DNA of 64,000 bases. Origin: CAZCAQ01 sp964540135 (GTDB lineage Bacteria > Patescibacteriota > WWE3 > UBA101185 > UBA10185). Location: assembly GCA_964540135.1 (NCBI GenBank), contig CAZILK010000001.1, forward strand, positions 1-64,000, given 5' to 3'. The notes beneath the pieces are model-generated. The model worked only from the letters and a program-made list of their open reading frames with translations, did not search any database and was not told the origin of the DNA. The position numbers and the translations under genes are program-made. Positions within the stretch are counted from its first letter, which is position 1; each line of letters begins with the position of its first letter. Shown here piece after piece: positions 1 through 8,314 of the stretch.

Positions 1-33
1 AATTACCCCTACCCAAATCATGTATAACAAGCT

Positions 34-39
34 TATAAT
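34..39 (+). promoter_or_regulatory. -10 box of a predicted leaderless promoter (CAP gene)
   Basis: A perfect TATAAT lies 8 bases before the ATG at 48, so transcription would begin at or within a base or two of the start codon. No convincing -35 box or Shine-Dalgarno sequence is visible in the 33 bases upstream. The same geometry recurs at other operon heads in this window. Confidence 0.6.
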
Positions 40-47
40 TTTTAGTA

Positions 48-1022
48 ATGCAGATTCAAAAAGAGCGAACAAAGAAAAGACACCATATTGTTCCAAATCC
101 TCAAACAAAAAGACGAGCTACATTCCTTACCCATAACTTCCTCGCTCTTTACATTATAGTATTGTTCTCAGTACTTAATGTCTTTAACCAAGCACCAAAG
201 TTTGCACCTGGTGTTTTGAGCTATGCATCAAACATCAACATAAACGTACTTCTAGAGGAGACAAACAAGATTCGCGCTCAAAAGGGACTTAAAGCCCTAG
301 TTACAAATAAAAAACTATCTGACGCAGCATATCAAAAAGCTCAGCACATGTTTAAGAACAACTATTGGGCACATATAGCCCCTAATGGCACCGAGCCTTG
401 GTACTTTATCCTAAATCAGCAATATGATTACAGTTATGCTGGTGAAAATTTAGCTAAGAACTTTAATAACTCAAGAGATGTTGTTGAAGCTTGGTATAAA
501 TCTCCATCACACAGAGAGAATTTACTTAACAGTAATTACGATGATGTCGGCTTTGCTGTTGTTAACGGCGTTTTAGAGGGTTACGAAACAACCCTTGTTG
601 TTCAGATGTTCGGGCGTTCAAGATACCCTGAATATCTTGCAACTGATGTTCAGGGAGTAGATACAACAGTTCCTGCTCAGGTTCAAGAACCTGTTTTGAA
701 TGATATAGCGGCACAGGTTCCATCTCCTGAACCTGTTCAAGGGGACAAAGATCTGCAAGTTCTTCCACCATCAAATCAGTTTGAATCTGAAGAGTTAGCT
801 CCAGCCAAACCAATTTTCTCAACTAATAATGTAGTGAGCTTTAACCATATGGTTAGCTTACTGTTTGGGCTGTTCCTTGTTGGAATGCTATCACTTGATA
901 TCTGGTACTCAAGAAAACATGTCATTTTTAAACCGACTGGGCATACACTCGCTCATATTATCTTTTTAACAATACTTGTTTTAAGTATTTTGTTTTTAAT
1001 TAGACCGGGGATAGTTCTTTAA
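48..1022 (+). CDS. Membrane-anchored CAP/SCP-domain protein
   Basis: This 324-residue protein has a basic N-terminus and a membrane segment at about 27-47, then a CAP (SCP/PR-1-like) domain at about 65-190. The family's metal-site tetrad is visible as His109, Glu133, Glu147 and His155, within AHI, GEN, EAW and SHREN contexts. A Pro/Glu/Gln-rich linker (about 200-260) follows, then two C-terminal membrane segments (about 266-284 and 303-318). The CAP domain should sit outside the cell. Bacterial CAP proteins are common but mostly of unknown function; a cell-wall or environmental role is inference. The start at 48 is supported by a TATAAT ending 8 bases upstream. The next gene overlaps its stop by one base. 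Confidence 0.9.
   Translation: MQIQKERTKKRHHIVPNPQTKRRATFLTHNFLALYIIVLFSVLNVFNQAPKFAPGVLSYASNININVLLEETNKIRAQKGLKALVTNKKLSDAAYQKAQHMFKNNYWAHIAPNGTEPWYFILNQQYDYSYAGENLAKNFNNSRDVVEAWYKSPSHRENLLNSNYDDVGFAVVNGVLEGYETTLVVQMFGRSRYPEYLATDVQGVDTTVPAQVQEPVLNDIAAQVPSPEPVQGDKDLQVLPPSNQFESEELAPAKPIFSTNNVVSFNHMVSLLFGLFLVGMLSLDIWYSRKHVIFKPTGHTLAHIIFLTILVLSILFLIRPGIVL
678..736. repeat. Inverted repeats inside the CAP linker
   Basis: CAGGTTC and GAACCTG face each other across two bases at 678-693. A second pair, ACAGGTTC at 713-720 and GAACCTGT at 729-736, is separated by 8 bases. The units encode the repetitive Val-Gln-Glu-Pro-like linker. The symmetry may therefore be a by-product of a low-complexity coding repeat rather than a regulatory hairpin. 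Confidence 0.6.
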
Positions 1023-1318
1023 TGAAACACTTTAAAATTTCATATAAATACGATAATTACTTTGTAAGAGAGGTCTACATGTACCTTGTTTTAGTCATGG
1101 GGCTTTTACTGTTTGTAGCTCTCGCGTATTATTTTAGATTTAGTCCAGGCATCCAGTCGCTTGCCTTTTTTGGTGCCAGCATATTTTATTCATTGTGGGG
1201 GGTCATTCACCACTATATTGAAGACAATCTCACAAACGCAATTGCAGCTGAATACCTACTCTTTTCTTTCATAGTTTTTCTTCTTGCTGTAATGTCAACT
1301 GGAGCATTTACATTTTAA
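1022..1318 (+). CDS. Small membrane protein, unrecognised
   Basis: This is a 98-residue protein with about three hydrophobic segments (roughly 20-37, 45-63 and 75-95) and a basic, Tyr-rich N-terminus. I do not recognise a family. Its ATG shares a base with the stop of the CAP gene (TAATG), so the two are almost certainly cotranscribed and translationally coupled. Functional association with the CAP membrane protein is plausible but inferred only from this coupling. A gap of about 70 bases without a visible hairpin terminator follows. Confidence 0.75.
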   Translation: MKHFKISYKYDNYFVREVYMYLVLVMGLLLFVALAYYFRFSPGIQSLAFFGASIFYSLWGVIHHYIEDNLTNAIAAEYLLFSFIVFLLAVMSTGAFTF

Positions 1319-1376
1319 TTATTTTGTAACCCCATCAACTCAGAATTAAACAGTTAGTAAATTTTAAATTTGGGGA

Positions 1377-1382
1377 TATAAT
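1377..1382 (+). promoter_or_regulatory. -10 box of a predicted leaderless promoter (start of glycan run)
   Basis: TATAAT ends six bases before the ATG at 1389, placing the expected transcription start on the A of the start codon. Only a weak -35 candidate (TTAGTA, 1354-1359, spacer 17) is visible, and there is no Shine-Dalgarno sequence. Confidence 0.65.
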
Positions 1383-1388
1383 ACCTTT

Positions 1389-2513
1389 ATGCGAATCACG
1401 ATTGTCGTCCCGACTTATAACGAAGCAAAAAATATTAGAAGACTGGTGCCTCTACTTCATGAGCAGTTTTTGAAAGCTCCGCATCATAACTTCACCGTAC
1501 TTGTTGTAGACGGTAATTCACCAGATGGTACATCTGATGTTGTCTTAGAGCTTGCAAAAACATATCCCTTTGTACAGCTTTTGAAAGAAGAGAAAAAGAC
1601 TGGACTTGGTGGAGCCTACATTTATGCATTTAAGCACGTTCTTAAATCAATACCATCTGATGCTGTTATGGAAATGGATGCTGATCTTCAACACAATCCA
1701 GCTGAACTTTTGAGACTTGTTGAAAAGTTTGATGAGGGGTATGACTATGTTATCGGTTCAAGGTTTATTAAAGGGGGGTCGATTCCAAAAAGTTGGGGAC
1801 TTCATAGGAAGTTTCTAAGCGTTGGAGGAAACCTCTTTTCTCAGATTATACTTGGAGCATACGGCATACATGACTTTACATCTGGCTTTAGATTAACTCG
1901 TGTTCAAGGAGTTTTAGATAAATTAGATTTAGATCACATTCTTTCTAAAGGCTTCTCATACAAGATGGATCTCTTGTACCAGATCCAAAAGCTTAAAGTT
2001 AAAGTAACTGAGGTACCTATTGAGTTTGGTGTTCGCGACGACGGCGAGTCAAAGATGGAGAGAAATAACATGATTGATACCCTACGAGTTGTGCTCACGA
2101 TTAAAATGCGGGAGAGCCACTCGTTTTTTAAGTTCGCAGCAACTGGCTTTGCAGGTCTTACTACTGACTTAACATTATTTAATATACTAAGACTGTTTGT
2201 AGCCTCAGGTATAGCGTCTGGTGCATCAGGTATCATTGCTATACTAGTCACTTATCTCTTAAATAACTTTTGGTCTTTCAGTCACAGTAAAAAGAGAAGC
2301 CTACTTGTTTTAGTCAGAGATTTCCCTGTGTACGCAGCTTCGTCATACGTTCCGATTGTCTTTAGAAGCTTTCTAGTACATTATGTTGAGGATACTATGG
2401 GTAATGGTCTGATCTTTGCAAACCTAGCGTTTCTTGTTGGTGTGGCTTTTGGACTTGTGTGGAACTACACAGTTTATAGTAGGATTATTTGGAGAAAAGC
2501 CAAACGCGCGTAA
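1389..2513 (+). CDS. DPM1-like GT2 glycosyltransferase fused to a GtrA-like membrane domain
   Basis: A 374-residue protein. Residues 1-230 form a GT2 (GT-A fold) domain like dolichyl-phosphate mannosyltransferase, with the PTYNE start motif and DxD as Asp97-Ala-Asp99. Residues about 245-370 form a four-helix GtrA-like membrane domain. Such enzymes move a sugar from a nucleotide donor to polyprenyl phosphate on the inner leaflet, and GtrA domains are proposed to help flip the lipid-linked sugar. Mannose is only one possible sugar. The product could feed the GT-C enzymes downstream, several of whose families use polyprenyl-phosphate sugars. It heads the long plus-strand run and is predicted to be leaderless. 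Confidence 0.9.
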   Translation: MRITIVVPTYNEAKNIRRLVPLLHEQFLKAPHHNFTVLVVDGNSPDGTSDVVLELAKTYPFVQLLKEEKKTGLGGAYIYAFKHVLKSIPSDAVMEMDADLQHNPAELLRLVEKFDEGYDYVIGSRFIKGGSIPKSWGLHRKFLSVGGNLFSQIILGAYGIHDFTSGFRLTRVQGVLDKLDLDHILSKGFSYKMDLLYQIQKLKVKVTEVPIEFGVRDDGESKMERNNMIDTLRVVLTIKMRESHSFFKFAATGFAGLTTDLTLFNILRLFVASGIASGASGIIAILVTYLLNNFWSFSHSKKRSLLVLVRDFPVYAASSYVPIVFRSFLVHYVEDTMGNGLIFANLAFLVGVAFGLVWNYTVYSRIIWRKAKRA

Positions 2514-2522
2514 CTTTAAAAT

Positions 2523-2552
2523 TTGGCTTCTATTGCCAATGTAAGGTAGAAT
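2523..2552 (+). promoter_or_regulatory. Promoter candidate before the second GT2 gene
   Basis: TTGGCT (2523-2528) and TAGAAT (2547-2552) are separated by 18 bases. The ATG at 2562 lies nine bases past the -10 box, so a transcript would have almost no leader. No Shine-Dalgarno sequence is visible. Confidence 0.5.
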
Positions 2553-2561
2553 AACAGAACA

Positions 2562-3317
2562 ATGGAAGATACGAACTATTCAATTGTAATCTCCGCTTTT
2601 AACGAAGAAGGAGGCATTACAGCCACTCTAACCCAGATTTTAAGCTATATGGCGACTTTCGACCCTTATTTTGAGATTATCGTTGTTGATGACGGCAGTG
2701 TCGACGCAACAGCTAAAAAAGTTGAGGACTATGCTCAATATCATCCTGAGATAAGGTTAATTAAAGCTGCTCACAAAGGTAAGGCTGCCGGTATAAGAAC
2801 TGGCGTTTTAAATACATCCGGAACTTATGTTTTAACAACAGATGCTGATATGGCTACCCCAATTGACGAATTAAAGAGATTTATGCACTGGATAACAGAT
2901 CATGGTTATGATGTTGTTATTGCCTCAAGAGAAGGCTCTGGTGCAACACGAAAAGATGAGCCTTTATTTAGACATTTAATTGGTCGTGCCTTTAATCTGT
3001 TTGTAAGACTCATTGCGCTACCAGAATTTCCAGATACTCAATGTGGCTTCAAGCTTTACAGAGGCGATGTTGCAAGAGAGGTTTTCGCCAAACTAATTGT
3101 TTATGCCGACCATGATGTTGTTCTTAAAAAAGCATTTTTTGGTGCGTTTGATGTTGAAGTTTTATTCATTTGTAAAAAATTAGGGTATAAAATTAAATCC
3201 GTCCCAGTACTTTGGACGTATATTAAAACCACAAGACTTAATTTTTGGGGTAACTCAGTTAAAATGGGTATTGATATCCTAAAAATAAGGCTACATGGTT
3301 TGAAAGGAAGCTACTGA
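2562..3317 (+). CDS. GT2 glycosyltransferase, dolichyl-phosphate glucosyltransferase type
   Basis: A 251-residue soluble GT-A enzyme with the SAFNEE start, a VVDDGS nucleotide-binding motif and DxD as Asp94-Ala-Asp96. The overall pattern (GKAAGIRTG, TTDADMATP, DTQCGFKLYRG) matches the DPG/ALG5-like branch of GT2, which charges polyprenyl phosphate with a hexose. It has no C-terminal membrane segments, so it would act at the inner face of the membrane. The gene ends one base before ugd, suggesting one transcript. The sugar specificity cannot be read from the sequence. Confidence 0.9.
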   Translation: MEDTNYSIVISAFNEEGGITATLTQILSYMATFDPYFEIIVVDDGSVDATAKKVEDYAQYHPEIRLIKAAHKGKAAGIRTGVLNTSGTYVLTTDADMATPIDELKRFMHWITDHGYDVVIASREGSGATRKDEPLFRHLIGRAFNLFVRLIALPEFPDTQCGFKLYRGDVAREVFAKLIVYADHDVVLKKAFFGAFDVEVLFICKKLGYKIKSVPVLWTYIKTTRLNFWGNSVKMGIDILKIRLHGLKGSY

Positions 3318-3318
3318 T

Positions 3319-4677
3319 ATGAAGTTATGCGTAATTGGAACCGGTTACATCGGTCTTGTTGGAGCTGCCATTTTTTCTGAGTGGGGTAATGACGTTATTG
3401 GGGTTGACATAGATGATGCAAAAATTAAAAAAATCATGTCTGGTGAAATGCCAATTTTTGAACCGGGGCTTAAAGAAATTGTTTTAAAAAGTATTACTGA
3501 TAAAAAACTTACCTTTACAACAAGTCTGTCTGAGGGAATGAAAGATGCTGAGGTTGTATTTATCTGCGTTGGAACTCCGCAAAGCGACACAGGTGCCGCT
3601 GATTTAAAGGCTGTTGAAACAGTTGCACAAGAGATTGGGAAAAATTTAACAGCATATAAAGTTATCGTTGTAAAAAGCACAGTACCAGTTGGTACTAATG
3701 AGTATGTGAAAGATCTAATAACTCAAAACTTGGCAAGCCCAGTTGAGTTTGATGTTGTATCAAATCCAGAATTTTTACGTGAGGGGTATTCTGTTGAAGA
3801 CATGAGAAAACCGGATAGAACTGTTATAGGTTCTGATTCTCAAAAAGCTCTTGATATTATGACAAGTCTTTATGCTCATTTGAATTCACCTATATTAAAA
3901 TGTGATTTTAGATCTTCCGAAATGATTAAGTATGCATCTAATGCTTTCTTAGCTACAAAAATATCTTTCATTAACGAAATAGGTCAACTATGTGAAAGGT
4001 CTGGCGCTGATGTTACACGTGTTGCAGAGGGTATGGGTCTTGATACCAGAATTGGACCACGATTTTTACTTGCAAGTACTGGATATGGTGGAAGCTGTTT
4101 TCCAAAAGATGTTGCAGCCCTTTATAAAACATCAACTGATCAGGCATATGACTTCAAACTTCTTCGCAGTGTTATGGAAGTAAATGAACTTCAAAGAAAA
4201 TATTATGTGAATAAAATTGTTCGTAGTATGGGTAAAAATCTTACAGGTAAAACACTTGCAGTTTTGGGTCTTGCTTTCAAAGAAGCAACGGATGATATTC
4301 GCGATTCAGTTTCAATTGAGATTGTTCGTCTTCTTAGAGGACATGGTGCAGCACTTAGAGTTTATGATCCAGCAGCAATGGAGAATGCTAAAAAAGAACT
4401 CGGAGATGATGGTATTTATTATGCAACATCTGTTGCGGACACACTTAGTGGTGCTGATGCACTTTGCATTTTAACTCCATGGGATGAGTTTAAAACGCTA
4501 TCAACAAAGGAGCTTCTTAGTCTTAAACAAAAGCTTGTTTTTGATGGCCGTAATCTGCTTGATAAAGAAACAGTACAAGCCGCCGGTATTACCTATTTTG
4601 CAATTGGAAAAAAGACAAACGGAAGCGAACAGATACAAGAAAAGGCAAGCTACGCTGTATTAAATGGAAGGCATTAA
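3319..4677 (+). CDS. ugd: UDP-glucose 6-dehydrogenase
   Basis: A 452-residue UDP-sugar dehydrogenase that should oxidise UDP-glucose to UDP-glucuronate with two NAD+. The N-terminal Rossmann motif GTGYIGLVGA (7-16), NPEFLREG around Glu151, Lys204 and the catalytic Cys260 in GYGGSCFPKDV are all present, and the C-terminal UDP-binding domain is complete. A Shine-Dalgarno sequence (AAAGGAAG, 3303-3310) sits eight bases before the ATG. The product would supply uronic acid for the glycan. Related UDP-HexNAc dehydrogenases share the fold, so the exact hexose carries some doubt. The last codons overlap the next gene by 14 bases. Confidence 0.93.
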   Translation: MKLCVIGTGYIGLVGAAIFSEWGNDVIGVDIDDAKIKKIMSGEMPIFEPGLKEIVLKSITDKKLTFTTSLSEGMKDAEVVFICVGTPQSDTGAADLKAVETVAQEIGKNLTAYKVIVVKSTVPVGTNEYVKDLITQNLASPVEFDVVSNPEFLREGYSVEDMRKPDRTVIGSDSQKALDIMTSLYAHLNSPILKCDFRSSEMIKYASNAFLATKISFINEIGQLCERSGADVTRVAEGMGLDTRIGPRFLLASTGYGGSCFPKDVAALYKTSTDQAYDFKLLRSVMEVNELQRKYYVNKIVRSMGKNLTGKTLAVLGLAFKEATDDIRDSVSIEIVRLLRGHGAALRVYDPAAMENAKKELGDDGIYYATSVADTLSGADALCILTPWDEFKTLSTKELLSLKQKLVFDGRNLLDKETVQAAGITYFAIGKKTNGSEQIQEKASYAVLNGRH

Positions 4678-5911
4678 TAAGTCTAAAAAAAAGATACTGG
4701 TTGTAGTTCCAGAGTTTCCAAGGCTAACTGAAACATTTATTGAGCGCGATATCTCACAGCTCGCAACTTATGAAGATCTTGATGTTAAAGTTTTTTCACT
4801 CAAAAGAGCTAGCGGTTTTTTATCAGCCAATCTTGAAGATAAAGTAATCTATCAAAGATTAACCTACAATGATGTTTTCTTTGGTTTTCTAAAATTCTTC
4901 CTTGGTAAACCCATTAAAACACTCGGCTTACTGAGGAGCTTTTTTACACCTGATGCATTTGATGATGCTAGCTTTAGCCACCGATTTGTACTACTTAGTA
5001 AAGGTGTCGCGTATACAGCGGTAATTCAAAAGCTAAATGTAGACGAGCTTCATCTGCACTTCCTATCAGAGTTTTCAACAGTAGCAATGGTACCGGCAGT
5101 TTATTTGGACATGCCGTTTAGTTTAAATGTTCACGCTAAAGATGTTCTTTTTAACCCTTCTCTTCCAGTGATGAAAATTCAAAGAGCTAAGTTTACAGCT
5201 GTTTGTAATAAAAATGCTTATGCAAGGTGTTGTGAGATGGCAGGTTCATATGCTGAGAAGGTTCACCTAATCTATCACGGGCTTGATGAGTCGCGGCTTG
5301 CGACTAAAAACTCTTATTTAGTTAAACCGGCAAGACCGCTCATCTTTTTAAATGTTTCCAGATTCGTTGAGAAAAAAGGACTGATCTATATGCTTGAGGC
5401 CGCAAAGATTCTTGTTAAACGCGGAATTGATTTTGAAGTTGCAATTGTTGGTGCAAACGATTCTTCAGTACAAGTTAATATGTACGAGCAGCATTTATCT
5501 CAGATTAAAGAAAAAGGTTTAACTGACATTGTTAAAATCTATGGTGAGGGTAAAGGGGTGGCGTTTGAAGAGGTAACCCAGTTTTATAAGATTGCAGACA
5601 TTTTTGTTTCCACAAGTATTTCTGAAAATACCGGTGATGCTGACGGCGTACCTAATGCGTTAATCGAGGCTGCTTTATCAAAACTTCCAATTATTGCAAC
5701 AGATGCTGGTAGTATTCGTGACTTTTTAGATAGTACAAACTCACTTGAAATCCCTCAAAGAAGTTCCGAGGCTATTGCTGACGCTATTGAAAAATTAATC
5801 GCTGATGTTTCTTTAAGAGAAGAGCTTGGGAAAAAAGCCTACTTTGATGCCAAAGAGAAGTTTTCTTCGGCTAAAAACGTGTTGTTGCTACACAAATTAC
5901 TGCTAGAATAG
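4664..5911 (+). CDS. GT4 glycosyltransferase, colanic-acid (WcaL)-like
   Basis: A 415-residue GT-B enzyme. The N-terminal half carries the DELHLHF pattern seen in WcaL/AmsK-type transferases. The C-terminal half has the donor-site pattern with VSRFVEKKG (about 225) and a loop running from SISENTGDADGVPNALIEA that corresponds to the family EX7E region. It should transfer a sugar from a nucleotide donor to a lipid-linked acceptor in the cytoplasm. It starts inside the end of ugd, consistent with translational coupling. Acceptor and sugar are unknown. Confidence 0.88.
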   Translation: MEGINKSKKKILVVVPEFPRLTETFIERDISQLATYEDLDVKVFSLKRASGFLSANLEDKVIYQRLTYNDVFFGFLKFFLGKPIKTLGLLRSFFTPDAFDDASFSHRFVLLSKGVAYTAVIQKLNVDELHLHFLSEFSTVAMVPAVYLDMPFSLNVHAKDVLFNPSLPVMKIQRAKFTAVCNKNAYARCCEMAGSYAEKVHLIYHGLDESRLATKNSYLVKPARPLIFLNVSRFVEKKGLIYMLEAAKILVKRGIDFEVAIVGANDSSVQVNMYEQHLSQIKEKGLTDIVKIYGEGKGVAFEEVTQFYKIADIFVSTSISENTGDADGVPNALIEAALSKLPIIATDAGSIRDFLDSTNSLEIPQRSSEAIADAIEKLIADVSLREELGKKAYFDAKEKFSSAKNVLLLHKLLLE

Positions 5912-5915
5912 ATTT

Positions 5916-7115
5916 GTGAGAATAGCTGTATTTGCAAAAGGAACAACTTTTCATCCGTCTTTTGGCGGGCTTGAAACTCAAAATAAAACCTTGTGTACTG
6001 GTTTTGCAGACTCTGGTCATGATGTTACTGTTTTTTCACCTCAAAAAGACTTTTCTGGTGAACTTTTGTTTAAAGATAGTGGAGTTAACTATGTACTTGT
6101 TCCTTGTATCTTCAAAATGGGTAAGTTCTTTGGCTTTTTTGGTTTTTGGGACAAAAACAATTGGGTAAATAGATCTTATGAAGAGTTTTGTAAGTCGGAC
6201 TTAGAAAAGAATTTTGACTTAGTAATAACTCAAAGTTCAGCTGGCGTTGGGATTATAAAAAGAAAAGAGGCTCACTCTTTTAAGTCATTAATGATTGCTC
6301 ATGGAACTATAATGTCTGAGTACAGGACTTATATTCTTGAGCTTAAAAATTTATCATTGAAAAAACTACTTAAACTCGCACCAAATACTGGATATGCCAT
6401 TAAAAACTTTTTCACAAGACAAAGAGAGTGTGTTCTTGGTGTTGGTAAAATTGCAGCTGTTTCAGCTTATGTTAAACAAGCATTGATTGATGAGACTTTT
6501 GCACCTGAAGAGAAATTTACAGTAATTCATAACGGTATTGTTATTCCGGATCAACCGGAAATTTTTGCCAAAGATACTCAAACACTGTTTTTTGCAGGCA
6601 GGCTAGAGTACTCAAAAGGTGTTCATATCTTACTGAAAGCGTTTAACCAAATCCTTGAAAAACATCCTAATGCAAAACTTGTCATTGCAGGTTCTGGACC
6701 TGAAGAACAAAATTTGCAAAGAACTGCAAAAGAGCTTGGCATAGAAGCAAACGTTACATTCCTTGGTTGGCTCTCAAAAGAAATGGTAGAAAAAGAGCTT
6801 CAAAAAGCTACAATTTTCGCGTTTCCGACCTTGCGACTTGAGGGTTTTCCGATGTCAATTGTTGAAGCACTGTCTTTTGGACTCCCCGCTGTTGTTAGTG
6901 ATATTGGGGGTAATTCTGATGCAGTAATTCACGGTAAAACTGGATTTCTAACAAAGCCCGGGGACTATAAGAGCTTTGCAGACAGTGTATTAAAGCTACT
7001 TAATAATGATATTATGCTTACAGAAATGTCTTTAGCTGCAAGAGAGTCGTGTAAAACCGATTTCTCACAAGAAGTTATGTTAGGTAAATATTTGAAACTA
7101 ATAAGTGAGTTATGA
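5916..7115 (+). CDS. GT4 glycosyltransferase
   Basis: A 399-residue GT-B retaining transferase starting with GTG four bases after the previous stop. The N-terminal motif GGLETQN (GxGG-like acceptor loop), the donor-domain motif FAGRLEYSKG (about 225) and the EX7E motif in EGFPMSIVE (about 309-317) are present. The following SDIGGNSDAV and GFLTKPGD patterns are typical of GT4. It lies in a tight run with the flanking GT4 genes and overlaps the next gene by ATGA. A cytoplasmic chain-extending role is likely; the sugar is unknown. Confidence 0.88.
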   Translation: MRIAVFAKGTTFHPSFGGLETQNKTLCTGFADSGHDVTVFSPQKDFSGELLFKDSGVNYVLVPCIFKMGKFFGFFGFWDKNNWVNRSYEEFCKSDLEKNFDLVITQSSAGVGIIKRKEAHSFKSLMIAHGTIMSEYRTYILELKNLSLKKLLKLAPNTGYAIKNFFTRQRECVLGVGKIAAVSAYVKQALIDETFAPEEKFTVIHNGIVIPDQPEIFAKDTQTLFFAGRLEYSKGVHILLKAFNQILEKHPNAKLVIAGSGPEEQNLQRTAKELGIEANVTFLGWLSKEMVEKELQKATIFAFPTLRLEGFPMSIVEALSFGLPAVVSDIGGNSDAVIHGKTGFLTKPGDYKSFADSVLKLLNNDIMLTEMSLAARESCKTDFSQEVMLGKYLKLISEL

Positions 7116-8314
7116 AAATACTTAGGATTTCTTATGAATGGCCACCACCGTGGGCTGGAGTACCGCCTCATATCTACGAGGTTACCTCTCATCAAGCTAA
7201 AAAAGGCCATATCATTCATGTTTTTTGCGGTAGATGGTTTAGAGCAGGTCCTGTTGAGAGACTACCAAATACAACCATCCATACGTTTTTTAGAGAACCG
7301 GTGCCTGCAACTCAAGTTCTCGTTATTGGCCCTTTAGTACTTTTTTACTACCTGATGTGGCGATTTAACAACAAGCCTGATGTTATCCATATGCATGGTC
7401 AGTTTGGTTATTGGGTTTTAGTTTATCGTAAATTCATTAAGAAGTTTTTTAAAAATAGTGTGGAAAATTCTATTCCCATAGTTACTCACTTTCACAATAA
7501 TGCACAGGATAGGTGGGATAATATGATTAAGAATGGAAAAGCCTTAAAATGGTACACAGAGAAAATATCTTTTCCTCTTGAAGTTAGAGCCAATAAACTG
7601 GCAGTTGAGATTTCTGATGCCTGTATCTATGTTGGCCAAGCGGTGCTAGATAGCTCGATTAAACACTACCATGCGGATCCCGCTAAATCTTTTTTAGTTG
7701 AGTCTGGGGTTAATACTGATATGTTTGTACCGGTAGATTCAAACGAGCGCGATAAAACAAGAAAGGAATTAGGGTTAATTTTTACCGATAAGGTGATTCT
7801 TAATGCCGGTTTTATAAACGAGAGAAAAAATATCCACCTTCTAGTTGAAGCACTTACTCTTTTGCCTCAAACTTATAAATTAATTTTAATGGGTGATGGG
7901 GAAGAAAGTTATATTGATAAAATAGATAAATATATTGAAGAGCACCATCTAAGATCTCGAGTAATAAGAATTGGTTTGAGTCCCTATAGAGAGGTACCTT
8001 TTGCAATGCAAATTTCTGATATTTTTGTATTGCCTTCATCTTGGGAAGGAACATCTAAAGCCATTCTTGAAAGTTTGTCTTGTGGTGTGCCGGTTCTTTA
8101 TTCAGGGTCAAAGTTAACTGATAATATAGATGGCTTATCTTATCTTACAGAAATTACTCCTGAAACAATAGCTTCGGAAATTAAGAGAATTGTTGAAGGG
8201 GATTCATTTGTAGATATAAATAAAATTAAATCATTATTTTCCTGGTATAAAAAAGTTGATGAAATTGAGAGAGTGTACGAGTATGTTATTAACAACCGCA
8301 AAAAAACTAGTTAG
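7112..8314 (+). CDS. GT4 glycosyltransferase
   Basis: A 400-residue GT-B protein with the N-terminal pattern SYEWPPPWAGVPPH, a middle loop with HMHGQFGYW and the donor-site EX7E in EGTSKAILE. The FINERKN motif sits where GRL.EKG normally does. It starts through an ATGA overlap with the preceding GT4 gene, and its 3' end overlaps the next membrane gene by about 30 bases, so it is part of the same operon. It probably adds one residue to the lipid-linked glycan in the cytoplasm. Confidence 0.87.
   Translation: MKILRISYEWPPPWAGVPPHIYEVTSHQAKKGHIIHVFCGRWFRAGPVERLPNTTIHTFFREPVPATQVLVIGPLVLFYYLMWRFNNKPDVIHMHGQFGYWVLVYRKFIKKFFKNSVENSIPIVTHFHNNAQDRWDNMIKNGKALKWYTEKISFPLEVRANKLAVEISDACIYVGQAVLDSSIKHYHADPAKSFLVESGVNTDMFVPVDSNERDKTRKELGLIFTDKVILNAGFINERKNIHLLVEALTLLPQTYKLILMGDGEESYIDKIDKYIEEHHLRSRVIRIGLSPYREVPFAMQISDIFVLPSSWEGTSKAILESLSCGVPVLYSGSKLTDNIDGLSYLTEITPETIASEIKRIVEGDSFVDINKIKSLFSWYKKVDEIERVYEYVINNRKKTS

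Noticed and set aside
562..822. Minus-strand 86-codon ORF inside the CAP gene
   Set aside because: It lies opposite the repetitive linker and part of the CAP domain; its Leu/Glu/Gln repeats mirror the linker codons.
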